From assembly GCA_016800925.1 (NCBI GenBank), contig JABCPU010000623.1, positions 1 to 34,625 of the forward strand: 34,625 bases of DNA, written 5' to 3'. Source of the stretch: Suillus spraguei (taxonomy: Eukaryota; Basidiomycota; Agaricomycetes; Boletales; Suillaceae). Of the stretch, positions 20,960-31,009 are shown piece after piece. Numbering within the stretch: the first letter of the stretch is position 1; every line of letters begins with the position of its first letter. The notes under the pieces were generated by a model. It searched no databases and was not told the DNA's origin. It worked only from the letters and a program-made list of their open reading frames with translations. A program made the position numbers and the translations under genes.

Positions 20960-22560
20960 TGAGGCAGCACAATGTGAGGCAACAGACTTTGATCCACACA
21001 TTGTGACTGCCGAACACCGAACACCGGCAGCCGGCACTCGGGACTCAGGACTGACACCAATGTGAAAAATATGAATTCACATATAGTGAGTGCCAAATCC
21101 CAAACTCAGGCAGCCGGAGCTCGGGACTCGGGACTCAGAACAATGTGAAAGATGTGAATTCACATATCATAAATGACGAACTCCGAATCCCGGCAGCCGG
21201 CACTCGGGACTTGGGACTCAGAATAATGTGCAAGTCATTGATCCACACATGTTGAGGGCCGAACTCCGAGCCCGGCAGCCAGCGGTCGGGACTTGGGACT
21301 CAGAAGAACGAGAAAGATATTGATTCCTACATGTAAAGTGCCGAACGCCGAATGCCGAACCCTGTGAAAGATACTGATTCCCACATATCAAGTGGCGAAC
21401 CCGGAACCCCGGCAGCCGGAACTCGGGACTCGGGACACACAACATTGTGAATGATATTGATGCACACATGTTAAGTGGCGAACGCCGACTGCCGAGCCCC
21501 GGCACCCGGAACTCGGCACTCGGCACTCACAATAATCCACACATGTTGAGTGTCGAACCCCGAACTCCGGCAAGCCGGAACTCGGGACTCACAACATTGT
21601 GAAAGATACTGATTCCCATATGTAAAGTGCCTAACCCCAAACCCCGGCAGCCGGAACTTGGGACTCGGGACACACAACATTGTGAATAATATTGATGCAC
21701 ACATGTTAAGTCCGAACGCCGACTGCCGAGGCCCGGCACCCGGAACTCGGCACTCGGCACTCAGAATAATCCACACATGTTGAGTGCCGAACCCCGAACT
21801 CCGGCAGCCGGAATTCGGGACTCACAACATTGTGAATGATATTGATGCACACATGTTAAGTGCTGAACGCCGACTGCCGAGCCCCGGCACCCGGAACTCG
21901 GCACTCGGCACTCAGAATAATCCACACATGTTGAGTGCCGAACCCCGAACTCCGGCAGCCGGAACTCGGGACTCACAACATTGTGAATGATATTGATGCA
22001 CACATGTTAAGTGCCGAACGCCGACTGCCGAGCCCCAGCACCCGGAACTCGGCACTCGGCACTCAGAATAATCCACACATGTTGAGTGCCGAACCCCGAA
22101 CCCCGGCAGCCGGAACTCGGGACTCGGGACACACAACATTGTGAATGATATTGATGCACACATGTTAAGTCCCGAACGCCGACTGCCGAGCCCCGGGACT
22201 GGAACTCGGCACTCGGCACTCAGAATAATCCACACATGTTGGGTGCCGAACCCCGAACTCCGGCAGCCGGGACTCGGGACTCGGGACTCACAACATTGTG
22301 AATGATATGGATGCACACATGTGAAGTGCCGAACGCCGACTGCCGAGGCCGGCACCCGGAACTCGGGACTCGGCACTCAGAATAATGTGAAAGTTATTGA
22401 TCCACATATGTTGACTGCCGAACCCCGCACTGTCGCACAGATATCTATTTCGTCTCGAACCTTGATTGCTGAACCCCAAACCATGAAATCCGGTAGTCCA
22501 CAATTGTGGGGTTCGGGGTTCGGTACCTAAGATTCATGACTCGCCACTCAGAAATATGTG
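20960..22560. repeat. CpG-rich tandem array, left (units about 150-158 bp)
   Basis: ATTGATGCACACATG-type anchors recur at about 21,457, 21,691, 21,841, 21,992, 22,150 and 22,307. Each unit has two halves: GTGCCGAACCCCGAACTCCG plus GCAGCCGGAACTCGGGACTC, and GCCGACTGCCGAGCCCCGG plus CACCCGGAACTCGGCACTCG, separated by AACATTGTGAATGATATTGA or AATAATCCACACATGTTGAG. Looser, older units occupy 20,960-21,450. CpG is abundant and not visibly decayed. The open frames on both strands are repeats of the same text (VPSPEFRLPG type), not proteins. Confidence 0.88.
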
Positions 22561-22778
22561 AGGCAATCTTGCCATTCGGAAGTCAAGTCCCATGAATTAA
22601 GTCCCAAACTCTAAGTACCATTGCACTCAGGCATTCGCCACTCAGCATTTGGGATTTAGGACTCTACATCCGGATCTTGACATCCAGTCCTCAAAATCCG
22701 GAACAAAATATTCAGGAGTCAAGACAATCATTTGGACGGAATAAAATATTTTACATCATGTATGAAATGAAGACCATT

Positions 22779-23581
22779 CTAATCTAAACACAGTGAAGAG
22801 GACTCCACTCCCCTGCCTCTCTTCAATCTCTGTAGCATGTCAGTGTACATCTTCACCTCTGCCATCTTCTCATGGATACCCTCATCTTGCTCCTCCATCA
22901 ATGCTACCAGGCGTGCTCGAATCATCTTAAGTCCCATCACTGATGGGCCTGATGAGTCATTTACCTCCTCAGGAAGAACCAAGCCATCATCCTCAACTCC
23001 ATTTACCATCCAATGCTGGTAGTGAACGACACAGGACCTCATGATCTGACCCCATTGCCATGGTTCATTCGGAATTTCGGTGTGTCCCATCCACCATGGA
23101 GTATCATAGCTGGGAATAATCCGGGATGGATGTCCCGGAGCTGCGACATCATCAAACTGACACAGGTGGGATGAAAAGATGTGGTCTGGAACAGTGTTCC
23201 AGGTGAGCATGGGATACAATGTCAGGACATGAGCGACGGGGCTTGGAACAACAGAAACGATGTTCCTTGCAGCTGAGTACTGCAGGAGTGGCGTAACAAA
23301 TGTCTGTTGGAAATCTCAGCATTGCCCAAAAAAGTCAGCCGGTCATCCGGTCATCAGTCACTTACATTGATTTCCCATTGCACCCCGGCTTTAAAGTACA
23401 TGATCCGGGCAGAAGAGGGAGGGTTGTTAGCAGCCTCCATCTGATATTGAGAGATACATGCGCGGATGCGCAATGCAGCCATATTCAAAGTACAAGAAAT
23501 ATCTTGAAGGTTCAGCTTCATGGGTTGCCAGTGATGTCCAGTATTTGGAGTGCCAGATGTGGATGCAGGAGTTTCAGGCAT
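22779..23581 (-). CDS. Unknown protein, 246 aa, beside the transposase
   Basis: Two exons, 23,581-23,366 and 23,303-22,779, join in phase 0 across a 62-base intron (GTAAGT..AACAG). The product starts MPETPASTSGTPNTGHHWQP, has TFVTPLLQYSAARNIVSVVP early in exon 2, a Trp/Pro-rich middle (PSYDTPWWMGHTEIPNEPWQ, WQWGQIMRS) and an acidic, probably coiled C-terminus (MIRARLVALMEEQDEGIHEK). No signal peptide or membrane segment is visible, and I do not recognise the family. The frame is clean over its full length, unlike the transposase 170 bases upstream on the same strand. The short spacing suggests it belongs to the same mobile unit, but a common transcript is not shown. Confidence 0.7.
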
Positions 23582-23752
23582 GGCTAATGCAAGAGTGTGA
23601 CGCTGGGAATGACACTGACAGATGGTAAAGAGCTGATGATATGAGTCACTGATGGATGGATTAGAAATTCAAACTCCGACATGGGCTGACCCGGACAATT
23701 CCCGGGACTCAATGTTTGGGTGTCAAATATGCGTTTCATCAGCAAAACAAAT

Positions 23753-26700
23753 TCATTCATGTGCACCATCGATCAACGAGGGCTGCAGGTCTTGAAATGC
23801 TGCCTGTGCATCCTGAGCTAGTAAGGAATACATTTGAGACTGCCTTCCGGCATAGCATGCATGACCCGGAAGTTGTTTCAACAATGATTCCTGCATCTGG
23901 GCACCCCATGTGGTTGCCTTCCACAAGAAAAAGTTGCACGTCCAATCCATCTCTGATTGCACCAATGATATTTCTTCCATCCATCGATCCCGTAGTGCCT
24001 TTGCCCGAAGCCAATGAACTCGGTAAACTTGGGATGGGTCCTGTCAGCTCACCACGGAATATATCAAGCATGCCCGAACTCACATTCCTCATTCCAGGAA
24101 TTTTCTGGACCCTCCATGTCGACTTCCACTGACCAGAACCAAGCGAGGGACTCATTTCGCTGACCTCGGGCGTTTGGATCGCCGATGGCAGTGCTGATTT
24201 TGAGCTGCTCGCGAAGCAGGGGTTTGTATTTCTGAAGCTGGTCTGGCCCCGGCTCAAGTTGTATCATTTGCTTCCTGGTTTTTGTATATATACTGGCATG
24301 TAGGGATACTGCCTGCTGCACTGATGTCACCTGGGACCACGCTCGAGTTTTTAGGGCTTGAGATTTGGCTTGCCTAACTGTTGTTCGGAACAGGATAGCC
24401 TTGTTGCACAAGTGAATGCGGAGATTGTGCAGGGCATCATTGGCCTGCCCTTCACGAAGGGACATCTCCAACGGAATCAGATCCTCTGCCATACAGCGTC
24501 TGCAATGTTCAACCCCGAGGTTTGATGGCAATGGAATTATGGTGAGCTCAGGGGAGTTTGTCCATGCATCAGATGTCTCGGTGAAATCCGCTGGGTCATC
24601 ATCGATATCGTCAAGAATATCTATGTTCAAGTCATCAGGATCGTCATCTGCATCAAATCCCTCTCCCAGATGCGTAAGAGCAGACCGAGTGAATCATCTA
24701 TCTGGCCTTGAATACGATTGCATTGCCGGGCGATATCTAATCTCTGTGTCTCCGTCGATCGTCTTCCAATTCTGCGGACCTCGATGAGCAATGCAATTTG
24801 AGCCTCTTCAATTGCCAACCCAATGGATATCCATGTTGCCACAGATCTGCGAGAGGGTGCTGCATGACGGGGCATTACCTGCTTCTAGTAGTCTAAGCTC
24901 GATCTCCTTTTTGCTTGGTGCTAAGTGAAAAATGAATGCGGAGCTCCACGGAACAAAGAATGTTAACTTACCCTTCTTGATATTGATTTCATATAAATCC
25001 ATTCGCCGCAGGATCCCTGATTCTCTTGACTGAGCGACCATCTCGCTGGCTAACCATTGTGTCTTTAAATTGCCGGGGTGCAGCTTCATCAAGTCTGTCG
25101 AAAGCCTTGCCACTTTCGGCGATGCCATTCTTCGCCAGCTTGTATTTCCGGCAAAGAGTCCTTTTCATGCGGATCATCTTGCAGAAATTGGAATCGTTCA
25201 TCTGATAATCAAGACATTTCCTTTCGGTGCGGGGATGACATTCCCCGAGCGGCAGGGGAAATCAGGTTGAGACGCGCCCATAGGGTCTCCATGATCTCTC
25301 CATCAATCCGGCCAATGCCTTCAATAAAATTCGAAGCATATCAGACATAGCAACTGTCCTGATGTCCATGCACATGCCACAAACCGATTCCAGGAATGAT
25401 GGTCAGTTCCGGTACCATGTCAAGGTATCGGCTTCGATCCACCCGAACACGAAAGTGCTTGTTGTATTGACAATTAATGTCATAGAAGGTGACAGCCTTG
25501 GTAATGCCTTCCATGTTGTGCTGGGCAGCCTCACAAATGGCGTAGTCCATGTTCATTTGTCTGCAAATGATGCATGGTCAACTAGTGAATGTCGATTGGC
25601 ATGTTTGGCTTGCCTTTCCCCTTTCTGAAAATCAACCATCGAGTGAGGACAAAGCACCCATGCCGGGCGCAGGCAACTCCCCCGATTCCTGTGGACTCGA
25701 GCTTGTGCCGCGCCGCATTTGCTTGATGACCGCCCGGTGATTGTTGCAGCTCTATTTTTCCACCGTGTCAGCAGCCTCCGCAAGATGCATGTTATACCTG
25801 TTCCTTTCCGACCATGAATCCAAGCCCATCTGAAAGCCAAACTTCATCGAGGGGATTAATGGGATGCAGGTGGTCAGCTTTGAAATTTCCGTCCATCACA
25901 AATGACCGGGTGTATTTCCAGCTTGGAGTTCTTATCATCGCCGAGTTCACTTCGGTATTGAACATGACTCACTCATCAAGTGATTCATCCCCTGACAAAG
26001 ATACATTAATCCCAGGCTGAGGACATGCCGGGCAAAATAATGCAAGATCTCCTGCGTTCGGGATGTCAGAACGATGGCCATAGCCATGCCATTTCATGGT
26101 CTTCAACTGCCTCCACTGTCGAGCGACTCTCATGAGCTCTCTGTATCGATCCTTGCCACGGCCTGTGTCAACATCATGTCCTTTAGATGAAGCACAAATA
26201 GCATTACCGGAACAAGGTGTGGAAACATGCTCGAGGTCATTCGCCGGAGCTTACTGTAATAGTTCATTGCGGAGGTGCTGCATTCAAGGTTGTCCAATAG
26301 AAAATCATCCAGCACTCCGAAGGTAAACACGGTCTTCGGCCTGTTAAACAATGCAGGGAAAAATCCATGCCGAAACATTTGAATGTCCGGACTCATGGCA
26401 TTTGGACAATCGCAGCAGCGAACCTCGAGGCGGTGAACTCCGGACTTGTCAACGATGACCATGGTGTTTTCCTTCGGCTGGAACTCAGGTCCCGACACAG
26501 ACGGAAGATCTTCGGGCTCAAGCTGGTCTTCAGGTTCATCTCCTTCGAACAAATCCCACCTATCTGTGAGCACCGGACATTGCTTGCCATCATGCCCGAG
26601 GTGTATGGTGAGTCCACATGAGCGAGACAACTCCGCTCGAAGAATTGACCATTCCATTGACTGATCCAGTGGAAAGGATTGCAACGATGTTGACTCCTGC

Positions 26701-27184
26701 AACAGCCCGTGCAATAGAGAGGCTCGCCAAGACAATCTTGACATTTGTAGACCCCATCCTGGTGGCAGATGATGCATCTCCTGTCTTCTGGTGGAGCTTC
26801 TCGATCCAGGAGGTGATGCAGATATGATTCCTGCCTTGGCAGCCATTGCCTGAGGTAGTCATTTTGACTCTGCATTTTTTATATTGAGCTATAGTTTGAA
26901 TGACACTCCAACATTTAACATGAACTTGCCATGGTTTTTGGGAGTTGCAATGGCTCAAATGAGCCTTGGTCTTGCTCGTAAGTATTGTCAGGAAAGTCAT
27001 CCCAAGGAGGTGGTGCCTGAACAGGCTGAAGTGTTGGTGATTCTGGGGGAGAGTGAGGCATGGACCTGTAGGCTCGTCGTCTTGTGCTTGCAAGTGGGAC
27101 CTTGACCCAAATCTTTCTACCCTTGCTGCCCCTTGCTTCTACCCTGTGGGATTTTTGCAATGGGGTGCATCTACCTATCTTCAT
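23753..27184 (-). pseudogene. KDZ-family transposase with CxC2 cysteine cluster, decayed
   Basis: Read from 27,184 downward. A basic N-terminus (KIGRCTPLQKSHRVEARGSK, PPPWDDFPDN) is followed by WLPRQESYLHHLLDREA and the CxC2 cluster CIICHQDGVYKCQDC-LGEPLYCTGCC (about 26,790-26,710), then GLTIHLGHDGKQCP, DKSGVHRLEVRCCDCPNA and the catalytic core. Candidate acidic residues are in FVMDGNFKADH (near 25,891), FYDINCQYNKHF (near 25,479) and RIDGEIMETLWARLN (near 25,290). The C-terminal part has WISIGLAIEEAQIALLIEVR, TETQRLDIARQCNRIQGQID, AWFWSVEVDMEGPENSW and SEMDWTCNFFLWK, ending with TGA at 23,753-23,755. Breaks: frameshifts near 26,613, 25,212, 25,068, 24,878 and 24,690, and TGA in place of Arg at about 25,342. 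The join of the first exon across 26,870-26,925 is also out of phase as I read it. KDZ enzymes are DDE/RNase H-fold transposases of fungi and animals. Confidence 0.88.
25561..25613 (-). other. GC-AG intron in the transposase
   Basis: On the minus strand the exon ends GGGGAAAG, followed by GCAAGC... and ...TTTGCAG (53 bases). Removing it gives GERQMNMDYAIC, which fits the conserved KDZ text around this point; a GT donor giving the same join is not available. GC-AG is the commonest non-canonical intron class. Read through instead, the frame ends in a stop. Confidence 0.6.
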
Positions 27185-27421
27185 CTTATTTTATAATGCT
27201 AATGTTGCAAGCAAAGCATCTGCTCAGGTGGAATGAATTTTTATTACATTGTGGTGTCATACAGTCCTGCCGACTCATTACAAATTTATGTCCATTTATG
27301 GCTTCGGGACCAATATAGCTCAATTAAGCTACTGTTAGGCTTTTGTCAAAGATCAACTTCTGTCAATTCGTTCATTCTTCCACCTTGCTTATCCTCAGCC
27401 CATTCTGCAATTTGATTCACC

Positions 27422-29282
27422 ATGGCAAGGACGGGTCATTCCACTCACTTGACTTCCGGCAGAAATAGGGCACGTCAACCACAGACACAGAAGCTCACGG
27501 AAAACGAAATTTCGGAGTTGAAGAACTACCTTCCTGAGTGGACCGCGGCCAAAAGGGGTGAGAAGCGAGGGGTTTTCACTGCAATTGCCAGGGCAGCCAG
27601 GTTGTTTGCTCCTAAAGTCGACCAAGGACAATGGAAAAAGAGGAAGCAGGTGATGCGTCTTCGTTGTGTTGAAAAACTACAATTTTAACATCTTATTCTT
27701 CCATCAACTCTCAGATGTATAACACTTGGTTGTTCAACAACAAGAAAAGGAAGGAAAGGAAGGACATGATAAAGTATGGGAGGAAATGGACGCCTAGGAT
27801 GGTGGTCTACCAGCAGAAGCGCGAAGAGGTGCTAAAGAGGATTGAGGACGAGTCCGGGGCAAAGCCGGGAGATCCCAGTATGTTCAAACATTATCAGGGG
27901 GCTGTGAAGAGAGTCATGGCTGAATTGGACGACGACGAGTTGGAGAAGGCAAAAGAAACAGCGGAAGAATGGTCAAACAGCTTTCCTCCTCCGGAGATAC
28001 AAGCAGAAGTTGCTCGTAAGAAGGGACCGGCATATATGGAGCACTTTTCGAAAGAGATGTGGAGGCAATGCGGGATGAGAGTTTTTGTGTTGTCAGCTTG
28101 GAAGAATGAACAGGGAGAGGTTCTGTTCGGGATGTAAGTCAATTGTGTCCGTCATCGCCGATCTTGGATCTCAATATATGTGTGCAGGCATGATGATAAT
28201 GAGGCATTAGGAGATGGGGACAGCTTCATGAAGACTAAGGACTGGGAGGACATTGAGCCAGTATGGCAGGAGTACGCCCAGGAACAGTTCGGTGAGTGTT
28301 TGAACTTTGGATGCAAGAATGAATTCGTTGATCATCACAATGATAGGTGCCGGGGCACAGGACGGAGGACGACAGGTCAAGGGAGGTCGCAAAAGAGTCA
28401 GAAAACCAGCTTTGGAACTCGACACAGATGGAAATGGGATGCCGTTGCTTCCAGACATCACGGAAACAAAACTTGAGGAGAAGAAAGCCATAGTCAGGGC
28501 GTTTCTTACATCGCACTACAGTGAGTCTTTCGTGGCAACATCTGAGCTGTTGCTGAATGCGTGGACACAGGAATATGTTCCGGGAATGACAAGGCTGTCG
28601 TGCCATGGAGTGCCCTCGTACAAAGTCAGGATGACTTTGTGGCAAGGAAGTATCTTCCGGCGGATATTGACCTGAAGGAGCCTTCGAAGTTGCAAAACTG
28701 GGACACAACGGCCTTGCTCAATTTCTGGTATGCTCAGCAGGAAACAGGAAAAGATTCAACATTTCTGTTCAAAGCATGGAAGAACAAGGATGGGGACATG
28801 GTACCATCTGTGGTATCCGGCAAGTCGCCATCGCGTCTGACTCGTCAAGTGAGAATGCAGAAGAGTGGAACTCTCCGAAGGCCCCGGGATCCATCAACCG
28901 AAGCCGAGAGTGATACCGACAGTGAAACTCATGACAAGGAGGATGACATTGATGATGACTCGGCTGATGGTCGATCCCCACTGAAGAAACCCAGACAAAT
29001 AGCACACCCATCTTCAGCACCCAAGGAGACAGAAGTTCCATGTTCAATGCCGGAGCCTCGCCCGGCCAGGCCGGCCAAGGCAGGTGCACTTTTGACATCA
29101 CGGATGGGCGACCTCCTGGCCGGGATCACTGAGGAAGTGGAAGAGAGGAACGCATCGCCGGAACCAAGGAGTATACAGGCAAGAAAGCTGTCATTGAACC
29201 ATCCGCAAGGACCACCCGGAGTAAGTCTCAAAAGCCGGTAGAGAGTACACTTCGAGTAACCAGGGCAAGGGGAAGGAAATAA
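27422..29282 (+). CDS. Unknown multi-exon protein of basidiomycete type
   Basis: Exons are 27,422-27,649, 27,715-about 28,135, about 28,189-28,290, about 28,347-28,520 and about 28,571 onward, all with GT..AG introns of 50-65 bases and matching phases. The product begins MARTGHSTHLTSGRNRARQP, then a Lys/Arg-rich helix region (WLFNNKKRKERKDMIKYGRK), a middle with FKHYQGAVKRVMAELDDDEL and MWRQCGMRVFVLSAWKN, and a low-complexity acidic/basic tail (TEAESDTDSETHDKEDDIDD). There are two possible ends: read-through to TAG at 29,239-29,241, or one more intron (about 29,081-29,175) leading to a basic end TRSKSQKPVESTLRVTRARG and TAA at 29,280-29,282. I recall similar unnamed proteins in mushroom genomes, but no function is known to me; DNA or chromatin binding is only a guess from charge. 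It is divergent from the transposase with a 237-base gap. Confidence 0.7.
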
Positions 29283-29402
29283 TGTACATATACCAAACTG
29301 CCCCCATGTTTACCACATTTTCATCATTTGTCACACTTCTTAAAACACAGTGTCCCACTTCCAAAATGTTGAATCCTAAGCACCGAGTTCCGGACGTATC
29401 CT

Positions 29403-29775
29403 GATCACCGAGTTCCGGACGACTCCCGATCACCGAGGTCCGGCACCCAAGTATCAATCATTGGTAGTTGGTATTAGAGATTAGGGTTTGTGCATCATCT
29501 AAAATACATTGGAACTGTCATTGATATACATGAAAAATTCAGTGGTTCACATGATTTAAGTATGTGAATGAAAATCCAAATATCACGAAACCCGATCACC
29601 GAGTTCCGGATGAATCCCAATCACCGAGCTCCGGACCCCGGGAATCAATAATTGGCTGTTGGAATGGGACAATTGGGTGTGTGCATCATCTAAAATCAAT
29701 TGGAAATGTCATTGTTATACATGAAAAATTCAGTGGTGAACATGATGTAAGTATGTGAATGAATATCCAAATATT
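29403..29775. repeat. Direct repeat, two units, period 191 bp
   Basis: GATCACCGAGTTCCGGA starts at 29,403 and 29,594. Both units go on with ATCACCGAG(G/C)TCCGG, GTGTGCATCATCTAAAAT-like text, ATACATGAAAAATTCAGTGG and AAGTATGTGAATGAA. The words match the CpG-rich style of the flanking arrays (CCGAGTTCCGGA), but spacing and filler differ. The repeat fills the space between two convergent genes. Confidence 0.8.
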
Positions 29776-30790
29776 TACATATGGGGTTGATCATCACACT
29801 TTTCAATGAGGGTATCTAATACAAGCAGCAATTCAGAGCTCATCTGTTTGGCCCTTTGCAACCTCCGGAGGTCCATATCAGCTCTTCTGAGTTTGTCGGA
29901 TGTGTCAGCCCAAGCCACTCGGAATGGTCGGTCGGCCTCGAGGAGTTGATGTACGGTAGGCTCCGGAAGATGGCCATGACGCTGTTGGTAATGGTCCAGG
30001 CGATCCAGAATTGATTCAACTTCAAGAAAATTAGCAGAATGATACATGATGAACAATTAAATACTCACATTCTGTTTGATCATATGACCCTAGGGGCATG
30101 AACTCCCTAAGCATGGCACGCAGGTCTTCATTGCTGAGTTCCGGTATGGGGGACTGACATTTAGGAGGTGTTGCATGTGCTTGGGACATCACATCAACAA
30201 TAAAAATGAGATTGTATGGTGAACTCACCTGGAATTGCTATTCCTGGGATAGCCGGAGCATCAGTCTCAACATCAGCACATTCCGGTGCTTCATCACAAT
30301 CAATAAGATCATCATCAGGCCCTAGGTACAAGTCCGGATCGTTGAACAAAGGCAGTTCCTCAGGCTGAGCCGGGCATAAATGATCTGGATGGATTGAATG
30401 AACATCCACAGTTGGACTATCTAAAGGTGAAGTGAGAAACCTACCAGAAACTGCATCCAAGACATCCGGAACACCTGATGACCCAGAATCATAGTCGATC
30501 TCATCATCCGGCCCAAGGTATACATCTTCACTTGGATCTAATAAATGTCCAGTCAATTGTAAGATATACTCAAAGCAACACATACCTGATGAAATCCGGG
30601 ACTCAGTCTCATCATCCGGCCCAAGGTATACATCATCCAGTGCATCTGGTCCATCTCCGGTCAATTGAGAGCTGTACTGAAAGCACAACATACCTAGTGA
30701 AATCCGGGACTCGGTTGAATCATCCACATCCATTGAGTTGTATTCAGTGACCGGAGGTTCATAAAATCTGACTGCTGGTTGAGATCTCAT
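29775..30790 (-). CDS. Unknown acidic protein with a duplicated exon-intron unit
   Basis: ATG at 30,790 (MRSQPAVRFYEPPVTEYNSM), TAA at 29,775. Supported introns are 30,646-30,693 and 30,538-30,585 (48 bases each), 30,180-30,228 and 30,020-30,068 (49 bases each), all GT..AG with matching phases. Another near 30,368-30,445 is possible. The N-terminal half is very acidic, with LDDVYLGPDDE, SEDVYLGPDDE and DPDLYLGPDDD. The C-terminal half is helical (FESILDRLDHYQQRHGHLPE, RRADMDLRRLQRAKQMSSEL). No known domain recognised. The first two acidic modules and their introns form a 108-bp tandem duplication. It is head-to-head with the Zn2Cys6-like gene, sharing a 219-bp promoter region. Confidence 0.68.
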
Positions 30791-31009
30791 GATGTCTGAT
30801 CAACTGATCAAACTGATTGATAACTGATAACTTCGAAGTTCAACACATGGCTGGCAACGGCCGAAAGTTGAACCACGACCAAACAAAGACAAACAATCAA
30901 CGCTTATCAAGATTGTCCTTCAATTGTCTGGTTTCTTTTGAAACTTCATCCAAGTGATCACAGATTTCAAACTTATCTCAAGCTTTTCACATCTTTCAAG
31001 TCAATCCAA
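30791..31009. promoter_or_regulatory. Shared promoter region of two divergent genes
   Basis: A 219-base gap between the two start codons. It holds several TGATCA/CTGAT words (TGATCAACTGATCAAACTGA at about 30,797) and pyrimidine-rich runs near the right start (TTTCAAGTCAATCCAAATG). No TATA box. The call rests on position; the exact sites are not known. Confidence 0.45.

Noticed and set aside
21218..22503. Several open frames on the minus strand with repeating VPSPEFRLPG / MCGLF text
   Set aside because: They are translations of the CpG-rich tandem units; the same words return every 150-158 bp in changing frames and no unique domain is present.
20960..22560. CRISPR-like look of alternating repeats and spacers
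   Set aside because: The spacers are themselves repeated, units are about 150 bp, and the setting is a fungal genome.
24416..24787. 123-aa plus-strand frame and other plus-strand frames between 22.8 and 26.8 kb
   Set aside because: Antisense shadows of the KDZ and neighbouring minus-strand genes, without protein-like conservation.
26590..27093. 167-aa minus-strand frame overlapping the KDZ N-terminus
   Set aside because: An alternative frame of the transposase; the CxC2 cysteines and WLPRQ text are in the other frame.
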